NCBI RefSeq assembly: GCF_014694385.1
Contig: NZ_JAAOCA010000006.1
Span: 62,001-126,000 of the forward strand
Reading direction: 5' to 3'
Source of the DNA: Pseudomonas typographi
Lineage (GTDB): Bacteria > Pseudomonadota > Gammaproteobacteria > Pseudomonadales > Pseudomonadaceae
Length of the DNA stretch: 64,000 nt
Shown: piece after piece, positions 17,607 to 27,651 of the stretch
Numbering within the stretch: the stretch's first letter is position 1
Layout of the letters: every line of letters starts with the position of its first letter
Translations under genes and position numbers: made by a program
Notes under the pieces: model-generated
Database searches by the model: none
What the model was told of the DNA's origin: nothing
Seen by the model: only the letters and a program-made list of their open reading frames with translations

Positions 17607-19088
17607 ATGCTCAGGCTAAAGCACGGCCTGCTACAGGCCGCCGGTTGGCTATTTTACTTGTGCGCGTTGATGGTGCTGGCCCTGGCACTGCCAGAGCGCC
17701 TGTTCAACCCCGATTCCAAGGATTTCATCTTCCTGATCGGCGCCGTGGGAATCTGGCGCTATTCCATGGGTGCGATCCATTTCGTGCGGGCGATGGTCTT
17801 TCTCTACGTGGTGTATCCCTTCCTCAAACGCAAGGTAGCCAAACTGGGCGACATCACCGACCCTTCCCACGTATTCCTGATGGTCACCAGCTTTCGCATC
17901 GACGCTGGCACCACCGCGGCCGTATACGGTTCGGTGATTCGCGAAGCGATCGAATGCGGCTACCCCACCACTGTCGTGTGCTCGCTGGTCGAGATGTCCG
18001 ACGAACTACTGGTCAAGGCGCTGTGGGAACGCATGAACCCACCGGAGCGCGTTGCGCTGGACTTCGTGCGGATTCCCGGCACCGGCAAGCGTGATGGCTT
18101 GGCCTATGGCTTTCGCGCCATATCGCGCCACCTGCCCGACGAAAATGCGGTCGTGGCCGTGATCGACGGCGACACGGTGCTCGGCGAAGGCGTGGTGCGC
18201 AAAACCGTGCCGTGGTTCGCCCTTTACCCCAATGTTGGCGGCCTGACCACTAACGAGTTCTGCGAAGTACGCGGCGGCTATGTGATGAGCGAATGGCACA
18301 AGCTGCGCTTTGCCCAACGCCACATCAACATGTGCTCGATGGCGCTGTCCAAACGCGTGCTGACCATGACCGGGCGCATGTCGATGTTCCGCGCGACGGT
18401 CGTCACCGACCCTACCTTCATCGCCGACGTCGAAAGCGACTCGCTGCAGCATTGGCGCCTGGGCCGCTTCAAGTTCCTCACCGGGGACGACAAGTCGAGC
18501 TGGTTCAGCCTGATGCGCCTGGGCTACGACACGTTCTATGTGCCCGACGCGAAGATCAACACCGTAGAACACCCGCCGGAGAAGAGCTTCTTCAAGGCGA
18601 GCCGCAAGTTGATGTACCGCTGGTATGGCAACAATCTACGCCAGAACTCGCGGGCCCTGGGCCTGGGCATGAGCCGCCTGGGTGTGTTCACCTCGGTGGT
18701 GCTGTTCGACCAACGCGTGTCGATGTGGACCAGCCTGCTAGGCCTGACCACGGCGCTCATCGCCGGGGTCAAGTACCACGTCGCGTACCTGATGGCTTAC
18801 TTCCTATGGATAGGCATCACGCGCCTGATCCTCACCGTGCTGCTGTCGCTTAGCGGCCACCCGATCGGCCCGGCTTACCCGCTGATCTTGTATTACAACC
18901 AAATCGTCGGCGCCCTGATGAAGATCTACGTGTTCTTCCGCCTCGATAAGCAGTCCTGGACTCGCCAGCCCACTGCGCTTAAACGCGATCTCGCCAGTTT
19001 TCAACAATGGTTCAACACCTGGTCGTCTCGGACAATGACGTTCTCGGCAGGCAGCATCTTCGTTGCTGCGCTGTTCGCGATCATCTGA
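17607..19088 (+). CDS. alg8: Alginate polymerase, glycosyltransferase family 2
   Basis: A 493-residue inner-membrane glycosyltransferase that polymerises mannuronate from GDP-mannuronate. Hydrophobic segments near residues 10-30 and 40-80 precede a cytoplasmic GT-A domain with [12 protein letters not shown] (Asp187 and Asp189, donor and metal binding), DVESDS, and QHWRLGR, the counterpart of the QxxRW motif. At least three further membrane segments follow near 360-480. Length is within one residue of P. aeruginosa Alg8. It acts with Alg44, whose c-di-GMP-binding PilZ domain switches the polymerase on. Confidence 0.97.
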   Translation: MLRLKHGLLQAAGWLFYLCALMVLALALPERLFNPDSKDFIFLIGAVGIWRYSMGAIHFVRAMVFLYVVYPFLKRKVAKLGDITDPSHVFLMVTSFRIDAGTTAAVYGSVIREAIECGYPTTVVCSLVEMSDELLVKALWERMNPPERVALDFVRIPGTGKRDGLAYGFRAISRHLPDENAVVAVIDGDTVLGEGVVRKTVPWFALYPNVGGLTTNEFCEVRGGYVMSEWHKLRFAQRHINMCSMALSKRVLTMTGRMSMFRATVVTDPTFIADVESDSLQHWRLGRFKFLTGDDKSSWFSLMRLGYDTFYVPDAKINTVEHPPEKSFFKASRKLMYRWYGNNLRQNSRALGLGMSRLGVFTSVVLFDQRVSMWTSLLGLTTALIAGVKYHVAYLMAYFLWIGITRLILTVLLSLSGHPIGPAYPLILYYNQIVGALMKIYVFFRLDKQSWTRQPTALKRDLASFQQWFNTWSSRTMTFSAGSIFVAALFAII

Positions 19089-19122
19089 CCGGGCCTCAAT
19101 GGATTAAGTAGGAAAAATCGCC

Positions 19123-20286
19123 ATGAATACAGCCGTCAACCCCAACGTGGTTCATGAGTCCGAAGCCCAGCGCCAGTTCGCCCGCGTACGGATTCCAGCC
19201 AAACTGCGCTTTATCGGCCCGAACCGGGAAACCCAGGAAGTGAAGGTCGAAGAACTTTCCGCCGGTGGGTTCTCCTTCGTCAGCACCAAGCCGCTCAAAG
19301 AGGGCGAGATCTACCGCGGCCGCCTGATGTTCGTGATCGACAACCTCGGCCTGGGCATGGACATCGAGTTCCAGGCACGCTCCGTGGACCGCGACGGCCG
19401 CATCGGCGCCCAGTTTCAAAACCTGGAGCAGTCTGACATCGCCACCTTGCGCCACTTGATCACCTCGCATATGAGCGGTGAGCTGGTGACCGTGGGCGAC
19501 GTGCTCGGCACCCTGCAGCGCGATAACTTCACCAAGGCGCGCAAAGACAAAAAGCTCCAGGATGGCCGCGGTTTCTTTGGCCGCGCTACTGCGGTGGGCT
19601 TCAGCCTGGGCGTGTTCATCGTCGGGGTCGCCGCGTTTGGCTACGTGCTGCATTCCATCTACGGGGCCTACTTCGTGACCCACGCGCAAGCGGCCGTGGT
19701 CAGCGTACCGGGCACCAACATCACCATGCCACGTGACGGTACCGTTTCGAGCCTGGTCGGCCCCGACGGTGTCGCACTCAAGGGCTCGCCGCTGGCCACC
19801 TTCAGCACCAGCATGCTCGATGTGCTCAAGGGCCACCTGGAAGAAGCTGACCTGACACCGGCCAAAGTGACCGAGTTGTTCGGCAAGCAAATGACTGGCA
19901 CGCTGACCTCGCCCTGCGATTGCGTAATCGCTCAACAGTTGGTTGCTAACGGCCAGTACGCGAGCAAAGGTGACGTGATCTTCAATCTGGCGCCACGCGA
20001 CGCTACCGCCAACGTCGATGCCCGCTTCTCCTACAGCGACTTCCAACACGTGCGCCCCGGCACCCGTGTGACGTTCCATGTTGCCGGCGAAGACAACACC
20101 CGGGACGGCACCATCGTCTCCAGCACCCCGTTGAAGACCGATGAGCTGTCGTCGGACCTGCGCGTCAGCATCAAGCCTGACCAAGCCCTGCCTAGCAGCT
20201 TGGCTGGCCGCCCAGTAGAAGTGTCCAACGATCGCGGCCCGAACCTGGACTGGCTGATCGACAAAGCCGTGGCGCACGGTTTCTGA
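19123..20286 (+). CDS. alg44: Alginate co-polymerase Alg44, PilZ c-di-GMP receptor
   Basis: A 387-residue membrane protein. The N-terminal cytoplasmic PilZ domain has the c-di-GMP motif RQFAR (Arg17 and Arg21, identical numbering to P. aeruginosa) followed by VEELSAGGFSF (the D/NxSxxG-type part). One membrane segment lies near residues 160-185. The periplasmic part resembles an HlyD/membrane-fusion domain (GDVIFNLAPRD and RPGTRVTFHV). Binding of c-di-GMP activates Alg8, and the periplasmic part may bridge to AlgK/AlgE. It follows alg8 by 34 nt. Confidence 0.97.
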   Translation: MNTAVNPNVVHESEAQRQFARVRIPAKLRFIGPNRETQEVKVEELSAGGFSFVSTKPLKEGEIYRGRLMFVIDNLGLGMDIEFQARSVDRDGRIGAQFQNLEQSDIATLRHLITSHMSGELVTVGDVLGTLQRDNFTKARKDKKLQDGRGFFGRATAVGFSLGVFIVGVAAFGYVLHSIYGAYFVTHAQAAVVSVPGTNITMPRDGTVSSLVGPDGVALKGSPLATFSTSMLDVLKGHLEEADLTPAKVTELFGKQMTGTLTSPCDCVIAQQLVANGQYASKGDVIFNLAPRDATANVDARFSYSDFQHVRPGTRVTFHVAGEDNTRDGTIVSSTPLKTDELSSDLRVSIKPDQALPSSLAGRPVEVSNDRGPNLDWLIDKAVAHGF

Positions 20287-20308
20287 GCGGGGGCCTAAGG
20301 AGATGACC

Positions 20309-21745
20309 GTGGCAGATACCTTCAAGAAGCTGCACAGGCCCGCCCTACTAGGGCTGGCCGTGGCCATCGGCCTTGCCGGTTGCGCCGGGTTGCCTGACCA
20401 GCGCCTGGCCAATGAGGCACTGAAGAACGGCGACATCGCGCTGGCCCAGCGCAACTACCAGCAACTGGCCGATATGGGTTATGTCGACGCACAGATCGGC
20501 TTGGCCGATACCTGGGTCGACAGTGGCGACCCTGCGCAATTGGCCAAGGCCGAGGCGACCTACCGGGCCGCCGCTGCCACCTCGCCACGGGCGCAATCGC
20601 GCTTGGGCAAGCTGTTGGCGATGAAACCCAACGCCACCGAAGCCGAACACCACGAAGCCGAAAGCCTGCTTAAACAGGCCTTCGACAATGGCGAGCCCGG
20701 CGTGCTGATGCCACTGGCCTTGCTGTACCTGCAATACCCGCAAAGCTTCCCGAACGTGAACGCGCAGCAGAAGATCAGCCAATGGCGCGCCGCCGGTTAC
20801 CCGGAAGCAGGCCTGGCGCAGATCGTGCTGTACCGTATTCAGAACACCTACGACCAGCACCTGGGCGAGGTTGAGAGCATCTGCAAGCAGGCGCTCAATA
20901 CCAACGACATCTGCTACGTAGAGCTGGCCACGGTTTACCAGAAGCAGAACCGCACCGCCGACCGCGATGGCTTGCTGCAAGACCTGAAGAACAAGTTCGC
21001 TTTCGGTTTTGTGTCTGGGCAACGGGTCGACAGCGTAGCGCGCGTGCTGGCAGACCCCACGCTCGGTACCCCCGACCCGAAAACCGCCAAAGAACTGCTG
21101 GAGGCCGCTGCGCCCAGTTACCCGGCGGCGTACATCAGCCTGGCGGACCTGGAATACGGCAACCCGGACCTGGCCGACATCGACCAAATCAAGGCCAATA
21201 TCGACAAAGGCCACGATGCCGACCCAACCCGCGCCGAACTGCTGCTGGGGCGCATCGCCTATGAAGGCAAAAGCGGCGTGCCGGATGCCAAGGGCGCGTT
21301 GGAACACTTCGAAAAATCGGTGCCCGAGCAAGTCAGCGGCTATTACTACATCGGCCAAATCTACCGCCGCGGTTACCTGGGCTATGTGGAACCGCAAAAA
21401 GCCGTAGACAACCTGCTCACCGCCGCCCGGCGTGGGCAAAACAGTGCCGACTTCGCCCTGGCCCAGTTGTATTCCGGTGGCCGCGGCACGATGCCGAACC
21501 TGACCAACGCCTATGTGTTCATCCAGTTGGCCAAGGCCCGCATGCAAGCTATCGGTCAGCCCCGCCCGGAGGTCGACGAGTTGTTCCAAACCATCGAGCA
21601 GCAAGTTACACCCGAACAACGTGCGCAAGCTCAACAAATACTGCATCAAGAGATGGCCGCCCGTGGTGCCATGAGTCAGGATAGCGCCGCGGTGGCGATG
21701 CACGCCCTGCCAGAAAATCAAGAGGGTGAGGACGAGTCTCTATGA
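20309..21745 (+). CDS. algK: Alginate secretion lipoprotein AlgK (Sel1/TPR repeats)
   Basis: A 478-residue outer-membrane lipoprotein. The GTG at 20309 is taken as the start because TAAGGAG lies 6 nt upstream; an ATG at 20303 directly abuts that site and would add two residues. The signal peptide ends with lipobox LAGC. The rest is built of TPR/Sel1-like repeats, for example [20 protein letters not shown] and the C-terminal [20 protein letters not shown]. AlgK helps AlgE localise to the outer membrane and scaffolds the export complex with AlgX and Alg44. It overlaps algE by 4 nt (ATGA). Confidence 0.95.
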   Translation: MADTFKKLHRPALLGLAVAIGLAGCAGLPDQRLANEALKNGDIALAQRNYQQLADMGYVDAQIGLADTWVDSGDPAQLAKAEATYRAAAATSPRAQSRLGKLLAMKPNATEAEHHEAESLLKQAFDNGEPGVLMPLALLYLQYPQSFPNVNAQQKISQWRAAGYPEAGLAQIVLYRIQNTYDQHLGEVESICKQALNTNDICYVELATVYQKQNRTADRDGLLQDLKNKFAFGFVSGQRVDSVARVLADPTLGTPDPKTAKELLEAAAPSYPAAYISLADLEYGNPDLADIDQIKANIDKGHDADPTRAELLLGRIAYEGKSGVPDAKGALEHFEKSVPEQVSGYYYIGQIYRRGYLGYVEPQKAVDNLLTAARRGQNSADFALAQLYSGGRGTMPNLTNAYVFIQLAKARMQAIGQPRPEVDELFQTIEQQVTPEQRAQAQQILHQEMAARGAMSQDSAAVAMHALPENQEGEDESL

Positions 21746-23232
21746 AGCTTAACAACTGGATGTTGGCCGGTATTGGCCTGGGGTTTGCCACATTGTGGTC
21801 GTGCCCGACCTTGGCGGCGTTGACCGCTACAGATAACTTCGGCTTGGAAGTGAAAATCACTGGGCAATCTGAAGATGACCGCGACCTGGGTACCCGCTCC
21901 GGCGGTGACGTCAACGGTATCGGCCTTGACCTGCGCCCATGGGCCTATGGGGAAAGGGGCAACTGGAGTGGTTACTTCATGGGCCAAGCGGTGGCCGCCA
22001 CAGACACCATCCAAACCGACCCATTGGTACAGCCAGGCCAAGAAAGCGTAAGCGGCAACAACCGCTACTACAGCAAGGACCGCGAAGCCGATGACAGCTA
22101 CTTGGCATTGCGTGAACTGTGGGTGGGCTACAGCGGCCTGACCCCGTATCCAGGCGAAATCATGAAGTTCGGCCGCCAGCGCCTGCGCCAGAACGACGGC
22201 CAGTGGCACGACAACTACATCGAATCGCTGACCTGGAACTTCGACACCACCCTGTTGCGTGCCGATGTCGGTGTGGGCCAGCGCTTCAGCGACTACCGCA
22301 CCGATTATTCGCGCTTGGCACCCGACGACAAGGACCGCACCCACATCTGGGGCGACGCCTCGTACCAGTGGACGCCCGGCCAATGGGTCGGCATCCGTGC
22401 CCACCACATCCATGACGACGGCAAGCTGGCCCACGCGGGCGAAGAAATCGACGACTTGGATAAAACCGAAAACGGCAACCTCACCTGGTTGGGCCTGGAG
22501 GCGGACAGCGATGCCTACAACCACCGCAACCTCAACGCGCTCAACTACTGGGGCAGCCTGACCTACTTGACCGGCAACCGCCACACGTTCGACCGCAGCA
22601 CCGACACCACCACCGGCCTGGTGACTGCCGGCGACCGCTACAGCGACCACGTCAACGGCTGGGCCACCGACATCGGCTTGCGTTACCGCCTCGACCCGCA
22701 ATGGCAGGTTGGCGCCGCCTATGCCCGGGCAAGCAAGGATTACCAACAGAACGGCCTGCAAAGTAACCGCTCGAACTGGACCGGCACCCGCTCACGTATC
22801 AGCCGTTTCGGCGAGGCGTTCCAGGCCGAACTGGCCAACGTACAAACCGCTTCGGTGTTCGCGTCCTGGGAGTTGCAAGAGGACTACGACGCCAGCTTGA
22901 TTTACCACAAGTTCTGGCGTGTCGACGGTAATTCGCCGATTGGCCAAAGCAACATCAACGCCGCTTACGAAAACACCGACAGCAACGGCGACTTGTCGCT
23001 GGCCACGCTGCCGCTCAATGACGGCGAGAAAGACCTGGGCCAAGAGATGGACCTGGTCGTGACCAAGTACTTCAAGCAGGGCCTGCTGCCTGCCGCCGTC
23101 GCCAAAAGCTTGGACGACCCTTCCGCGCTGATTCGCTTGCGTGCCGGTGTGTTTAAGCCGGGCGATGCGTATGCCGGCGGCGTCGATAACTACATGCACC
23201 GCGCCATCGTCGATGTGATCTGGCGTTTTTGA
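21742..23232 (+). CDS. algE: Alginate outer-membrane export porin AlgE
   Basis: A 496-residue precursor with a signal peptide (about residues 1-29, ending [10 protein letters not shown]). It is rich in alternating aromatic and polar residues expected for the 18-strand beta-barrel of AlgE, and ends IVDVIWRF with the terminal Phe typical of outer-membrane proteins. Positively charged residues line the pore in the known structure to pass the polyanion. The start overlaps the algK stop, so synthesis of this partner pair is coupled. Confidence 0.97.
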   Translation: MKLNNWMLAGIGLGFATLWSCPTLAALTATDNFGLEVKITGQSEDDRDLGTRSGGDVNGIGLDLRPWAYGERGNWSGYFMGQAVAATDTIQTDPLVQPGQESVSGNNRYYSKDREADDSYLALRELWVGYSGLTPYPGEIMKFGRQRLRQNDGQWHDNYIESLTWNFDTTLLRADVGVGQRFSDYRTDYSRLAPDDKDRTHIWGDASYQWTPGQWVGIRAHHIHDDGKLAHAGEEIDDLDKTENGNLTWLGLEADSDAYNHRNLNALNYWGSLTYLTGNRHTFDRSTDTTTGLVTAGDRYSDHVNGWATDIGLRYRLDPQWQVGAAYARASKDYQQNGLQSNRSNWTGTRSRISRFGEAFQAELANVQTASVFASWELQEDYDASLIYHKFWRVDGNSPIGQSNINAAYENTDSNGDLSLATLPLNDGEKDLGQEMDLVVTKYFKQGLLPAAVAKSLDDPSALIRLRAGVFKPGDAYAGGVDNYMHRAIVDVIWRF

Positions 23233-23260
23233 TGCGTACCGCCAATGGAGTGCATTTGAG

Positions 23261-24862
23261 ATGAAACATCCTTACAGCAGTGGCCACAAACCCGCATGGC
23301 CGTTCGCTGCACTGGCCGGGGCGTTGTTGCTCGCCGGCAGCGCCGCGTGGGCCAACCCGGCGCCGGCACCGGCACCGGGCAAACCCGGCGCGGTGAAGGA
23401 ATTGCAGGAAGCCAAAACCTATAACATCACCGCAGCCGACGCCGGGCCCCTGGCCATGGCGCCGCCGAAACTGCCCGACCTCAGCGGTTACACCGTTGAG
23501 GCCGCCAAGGGCAAGGTCGACCGTAGCAAGCAAGGTAAGGTCGCCGTTCGCCGCATGATGCAGGAAAGCCCTCTCAAAGCCTTCATCGGCGGTGACAACA
23601 AACTGGCGGCCTGGGTAGGCAAGCAACGTGGTATTCCGGTGGCGATTTTTATCGACGGCGGTTACATGAACTTTGCCGACCTGGCTAAAACCGTGCCGAA
23701 ACAGTACCTGCACGAAACCGCGCCCGGGATCTGGGTCGCACGGGTGCCTATCGTAGTTTCCCATGGCGCCACCCTGGAAATCGACGGGCGGGTTAAAGAC
23801 CTGCGCCTGTCCCAGGACGGCGGTTCGTTCCTGGTCAACGACGGCAAGCTGTTTACCTTCGACACCAAGGTCACCGGCTGGAGCGAAGCGGCCAACCGCC
23901 CGTCCACCTTCAAGAGCCCGGATGAGTTCCGCCCGTTCTTGGTCAGTTGGGGCGGCACCGAGACGTACCTGGTCAACACGGTAATGGCGAGCATGGGCTA
24001 CAACGCCTCGAAATCTTACGGGGTTTCGATTTCCCAATACACGCCGAGCATGAAGGCGCAGATGAACCGTGAAGAGCCCACCGGCTGGATCATCGGTTCG
24101 ACCTTCAGCGACATGTGGTACGGCTACTACTGCTATGAAACCCGCGACTTCGTGGTCAAGAGCAACACCTACAAAGACAACGTGATCTATGGTATCGACC
24201 CGCATGACCGGTCCCATGGGTTGATCATCGCCGACAACGATGTGTACGGCACCCACAAAAAACACGGGATCATCGTCTCCCGTGAGGTGGACAACAGCTT
24301 CATCATCAACAACCGCAGCCACGGCAATAACCTTTCCGGGGTGGTGTTGGACCGGAACAGCGTGGGCAACGTGGTGGCTTACAACGAGATTTACCAAAAC
24401 GACAGCGACGGCATCACGCTGTACGAAAGTGGCGACAACCTCATTTGGGGCAACAAGGTGCTGGCCAACAAGCGCCACGGCATCCGGGTACGTAACAGCA
24501 CCAACATTCGCCTGTACGAAAACATCGCGATGGCCAACAAGCTGACCGGCGTGTACGGGCACATCAAGGACCTGTCCAACACCGACCGCGACATCAAGCT
24601 CGACCCGTTCGACGCCGAAGTGTCGCTGATTCTGGTGGGCGGGCAGCTCTCCGGCAATGGCACCGGCCCGCTGGCGATCGACTCGCCGCTGTCGGTGGAG
24701 CTGTACAAGGTGTCGATGCTGGCCCCATCGAAATCCAGCGGCATCACCTTCAACGGTGTGCTGGGTGACAACCAAGCAGAAATCATGGACTTGCTGGTAC
24801 GCCAGCAAAAAGCGGTGCTGATCGACCCGGTCGAGAGGCAGTCGGACATGGCGCAGGATTGA
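23261..24862 (+). CDS. algG: Periplasmic poly(beta-D-mannuronate) C5-epimerase
   Basis: A 533-residue periplasmic enzyme that converts some mannuronate residues to guluronate within the polymer. It has a signal peptide (about 1-37, ending GSAAWA) and a right-handed beta-helix of the CASH/parallel-beta-helix type, seen as repeats such as DNVIYGIDPHDRSHG, NRSHGNNLSGVVLDRNS and NLIWGNKVLANKRHGIRV. The catalytic DPHD motif is at residues 313-316. AlgG also protects the nascent chain from AlgL inside the export complex. RBS-like GGAG lies 14 nt upstream, somewhat far. Confidence 0.97.
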   Translation: MKHPYSSGHKPAWPFAALAGALLLAGSAAWANPAPAPAPGKPGAVKELQEAKTYNITAADAGPLAMAPPKLPDLSGYTVEAAKGKVDRSKQGKVAVRRMMQESPLKAFIGGDNKLAAWVGKQRGIPVAIFIDGGYMNFADLAKTVPKQYLHETAPGIWVARVPIVVSHGATLEIDGRVKDLRLSQDGGSFLVNDGKLFTFDTKVTGWSEAANRPSTFKSPDEFRPFLVSWGGTETYLVNTVMASMGYNASKSYGVSISQYTPSMKAQMNREEPTGWIIGSTFSDMWYGYYCYETRDFVVKSNTYKDNVIYGIDPHDRSHGLIIADNDVYGTHKKHGIIVSREVDNSFIINNRSHGNNLSGVVLDRNSVGNVVAYNEIYQNDSDGITLYESGDNLIWGNKVLANKRHGIRVRNSTNIRLYENIAMANKLTGVYGHIKDLSNTDRDIKLDPFDAEVSLILVGGQLSGNGTGPLAIDSPLSVELYKVSMLAPSKSSGITFNGVLGDNQAEIMDLLVRQQKAVLIDPVERQSDMAQD

Positions 24863-24873
24863 GGAAGACCTTC

Positions 24874-26322
24874 ATGTATTCACCGTTGATCAAATGGTTC
24901 GGTTTGTCTGGCTTGGCGGCGGCGCTGTACGCCGCGGCGGGTATGGCACAGGCCGCAGACGTCCAGGCGCCCAACTTCACCGCGCAGCCCTGCTGCCAAT
25001 TGTGCCCGGCCGCAGCCGATGCGAAGAACTACGTGACCCGCTACCAGCGTAACTTCACCACACTGGTGCAGGGTGAAGGCGACTGGCTGTTCCGTACCAT
25101 CGAAGACCTGCGCACCGAATTCAAGACCAGCCCCGAGGGCTACCGGCGCATGCAAGAGCTGCACGATGCCTTCAAGAGCAAGGGCGTAGAAGTGGTGATC
25201 GTGTACCAACCCACCCGGGGCCTGGTAGACCGCGCGCACATGTTGCCTGCGGTGCGCGACAAGTTCGATTACGCCACGGCGCTGAAAAACTACAAAGACA
25301 TGCTTGGGCGCTTCGCCGCCATGGGCTACCACGTACCCGACCTGTCGCCGTTGACCAACGAGCAGCAGGCCCACGATTTCTACTTCCGTGGCGACCAGCA
25401 CTGGACCCCTTATGGCGCCCAGCGTACCGCCCAGATCGTGGCCGATACCATCAAGCAGATCCCGGCCTACAAAGACGTGCCCAAGCATGAGTTCGAAACC
25501 AAGCTGTCGGGCCGCATGGGCAAAACCGGAACATTGCAGAACATGGCCGGCCAACTGTGCGGCACCAGCTACGCCATCCAGTACATGGACCAGTTCTCTA
25601 CCGAGCCCAAGGGTGAGGCAGGTGATGGCGACCTCTTCGGCGACACCACGCTGCCGCAGATCACCCTGGTAGGGACGTCGCACAGCGGCAAGAACTACAA
25701 CTTCGCCGGTTTCTTGGAACAAGACACCAACGCCGATGTGCTCAACGTCGCCTTCCCCGGCGGTGGTTTCGAAGGCTCGATGCTGCAATACCTGGGCAGC
25801 GAGGACTTCCAGAAGAACCCACCGAAGATCCTGGTATGGGAATTCTCCCCGCTCTACCCGCTGGACCAGGAAACCATCTACCGCCAGATGATGGCCATGA
25901 TGGGCAATGGCTGCGAAGGCAAAACGGCTGAGCTTACTGGCAAGGCCACGCTCAAGCCCAACCAAATCAGCGAGTTGCTCGTTAACGGACGCAACGGCAT
26001 CAAAGAGCTTGAGAACTACAACCACCAGATCGACATCCGCTTCGCCGATACCTCGGTCAAGCAGATGAAGGCGACCCTTTGGTACATGAACGGCCGCCAC
26101 GAAGACATCAAGATCGAGAAACCTGATACAGCCGATACCGACGGGCGCTTCGCCTTCGAACTGCGCGACGATGCCGACTGGCCCAAGCAAAACTTGCTCG
26201 CGCTTGAGTTGCACGGGCCGGAAGACCCCACGGCGGGGCCGCAGCAAGTCGAAGCGTCGATCTGCAAACGTAACGTGTTCCCCGGCGTGAAAACGCAGCA
26301 AAACGCGCAAGCCGGGCTGTGA
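24874..26322 (+). CDS. algX: Alginate O-acetyltransferase AlgX (SGNH-like plus CBM)
   Basis: A 482-residue periplasmic enzyme that puts acetyl groups on mannuronate O2/O3. The ATG is chosen because GAGGA lies 8 nt upstream; a TTG five codons earlier overlaps the algG stop. The signal peptide ends near GMAQAAD. The SGNH-like triad is visible: GDQHWTPYG gives Asp174 and His176, and GTSHSGKN gives Ser269, the same numbers as in P. aeruginosa AlgX. The C-terminal 120 residues are the carbohydrate-binding module. It receives acetyl groups passed through AlgI, AlgJ and AlgF. Confidence 0.97.
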   Translation: MYSPLIKWFGLSGLAAALYAAAGMAQAADVQAPNFTAQPCCQLCPAAADAKNYVTRYQRNFTTLVQGEGDWLFRTIEDLRTEFKTSPEGYRRMQELHDAFKSKGVEVVIVYQPTRGLVDRAHMLPAVRDKFDYATALKNYKDMLGRFAAMGYHVPDLSPLTNEQQAHDFYFRGDQHWTPYGAQRTAQIVADTIKQIPAYKDVPKHEFETKLSGRMGKTGTLQNMAGQLCGTSYAIQYMDQFSTEPKGEAGDGDLFGDTTLPQITLVGTSHSGKNYNFAGFLEQDTNADVLNVAFPGGGFEGSMLQYLGSEDFQKNPPKILVWEFSPLYPLDQETIYRQMMAMMGNGCEGKTAELTGKATLKPNQISELLVNGRNGIKELENYNHQIDIRFADTSVKQMKATLWYMNGRHEDIKIEKPDTADTDGRFAFELRDDADWPKQNLLALELHGPEDPTAGPQQVEASICKRNVFPGVKTQQNAQAGL

Positions 26323-26329
26323 GGTGACG

Positions 26330-27520
26330 ATGAACCACGTAAATACCCCCAAAAGCCGCAACCTGCTACCCCGTGTGCTGGCTTCAACCTTACTCGGCCT
26401 GGCGCTGGTTGGCCCGGCCGCGTGGGCGGCTGGCACCTTGGTGCCGCCGCAGGGTTACTACGAAGGGATCGAAAAAGCGAAGGACAAAGACGACAACTTC
26501 AGTTGCCCGGCCGTACCCAAGCCCTACACCGATACACTGCAATTTCGCAGCAAGTACGAAGGCTCCGATAAAAGCCGGTCCACCTTCAATGCCGCCAGCG
26601 ACCAGGCATTCCGTGATGCCACCAAAGACATCACCAACATGGAGCGCGGTGTTTCCAAACTGGTGATGCAGTACATGCGTGATGGCCGCCCGGCACAACT
26701 GGACTGCACGCTGAACTGGCTGACCACCTGGGCCCAGGCCGGGGCGCTGGAGTCCACCGACTTCAACCACACCGGCAAATCGATGCGCAAATGGGCATTA
26801 GGCAGCATGTCGTCATCGTACCTGCGCCTTAAGTTCTCCGAGGCCCATCCGTTGCAAGGCCATGAGCAACAAGCCCAGCAGATCGAAGCGTGGTTCAGCA
26901 AGTTGGGCGACCAGGTGGTAAGCGACTGGAGCAACCAGCCCTTGGAGAGGGTCAACAACCACTTCTATTGGGCAGCATGGTCGGTGATGGCGACCGCCGT
27001 GGTGACCAACCGCCGCGACCTGTTCGATTGGTCCGTCAAGGAGTACAAGACCGCCGCCAGCCAGGTCGACCCCGACGGGTTCCTGCCCAACGAGCTCAAG
27101 CGCCAGCAACGGGCCTTGTCGTACCACAATTACGCGCTGCCGCCGCTGATGATGATTGCCAGCTTCGCCCAGGCCAATGGCGTAGACCTGCGCGGTGAGA
27201 ACAATGGGGCACTCCAGCGCTTGGCCGATCGGGTGCTAACGGGCAGCAAAGACCCGTCTGCGTTCCAGGCCAAGAACGGCCAAAAACAAGACATGACCGA
27301 CCTTAAGGTCGACAGCAAATACGCCTGGCTCGAACCCTACTGCACGCTCTATACCTGCTCACCCGATACGCTGCAGCGCAAGCGGGATATGGAGCCGTTC
27401 AAAACGTTCCGCCTGGGCGGTGACCTGACCCGAACCTTCGACCCGGCTGGCGAGAAAAATGGCAAGGGCCAAGCGAAGGGTAATGACAGCGGCGATGAAA
27501 AGGACCATGACCAGTGGTGA
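26330..27520 (+). CDS. algL: Poly(beta-D-mannuronate) lyase AlgL
   Basis: A 396-residue periplasmic alginate lyase (PL5, alpha/alpha barrel). It degrades polymer that escapes into the periplasm and is needed for cell survival during production. The ATG is chosen over a GTG 6 nt upstream because GAGGTGA then has proper spacing. Signal peptide ends PAAWA. The active-site block is NNHFYWAAW (His211; P. aeruginosa has NNHSYW), and [13 protein letters not shown] follows. The C-terminus carries an unusual charged tail of about 20 residues rich in Gly, Lys and Asp. Confidence 0.96.
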   Translation: MNHVNTPKSRNLLPRVLASTLLGLALVGPAAWAAGTLVPPQGYYEGIEKAKDKDDNFSCPAVPKPYTDTLQFRSKYEGSDKSRSTFNAASDQAFRDATKDITNMERGVSKLVMQYMRDGRPAQLDCTLNWLTTWAQAGALESTDFNHTGKSMRKWALGSMSSSYLRLKFSEAHPLQGHEQQAQQIEAWFSKLGDQVVSDWSNQPLERVNNHFYWAAWSVMATAVVTNRRDLFDWSVKEYKTAASQVDPDGFLPNELKRQQRALSYHNYALPPLMMIASFAQANGVDLRGENNGALQRLADRVLTGSKDPSAFQAKNGQKQDMTDLKVDSKYAWLEPYCTLYTCSPDTLQRKRDMEPFKTFRLGGDLTRTFDPAGEKNGKGQAKGNDSGDEKDHDQW

Positions 27521-27575
27521 CCCGGCTGGCCTGAAAGGGCCATAGCCAGCACCTGCTGCATCGCTGTTTTGAATG

Positions 27576-27603
27576 CCCCCCCTGGCTCTGGGCCAAGGGG
27601 GGG
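27576..27603 (+). other. G/C-homopolymer hairpin between algL and algI
   Basis: CCCCCCC-TGGC and GCCA-(A)-GGGGGGG form an 11-bp stem with one bulged A and a 5-nt loop. TTT and a run of eight G (27607-27614) follow, then a small GGGGC/GCCCC stem. It sits 55 nt after the algL stop and 50 nt before the algI start, in a 131-bp gap that is wide for this operon. Confidence 0.7.
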
Positions 27604-27651
27604 TTTGGGGGGGGCTTGGCCCCTCGGGATGTTCAACATGGAGAGATCGGG

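Noticed and set aside
23153..24808. Long antisense open frames across the alginate genes (for example opposite algG, and also opposite algD, algK, algX and algA)
   Set aside because: They are GC-rich third-position shadows on the opposite strand of genes with clear family matches. They lack ribosome sites and read as low-complexity Val/Ala/Arg/His sequences.
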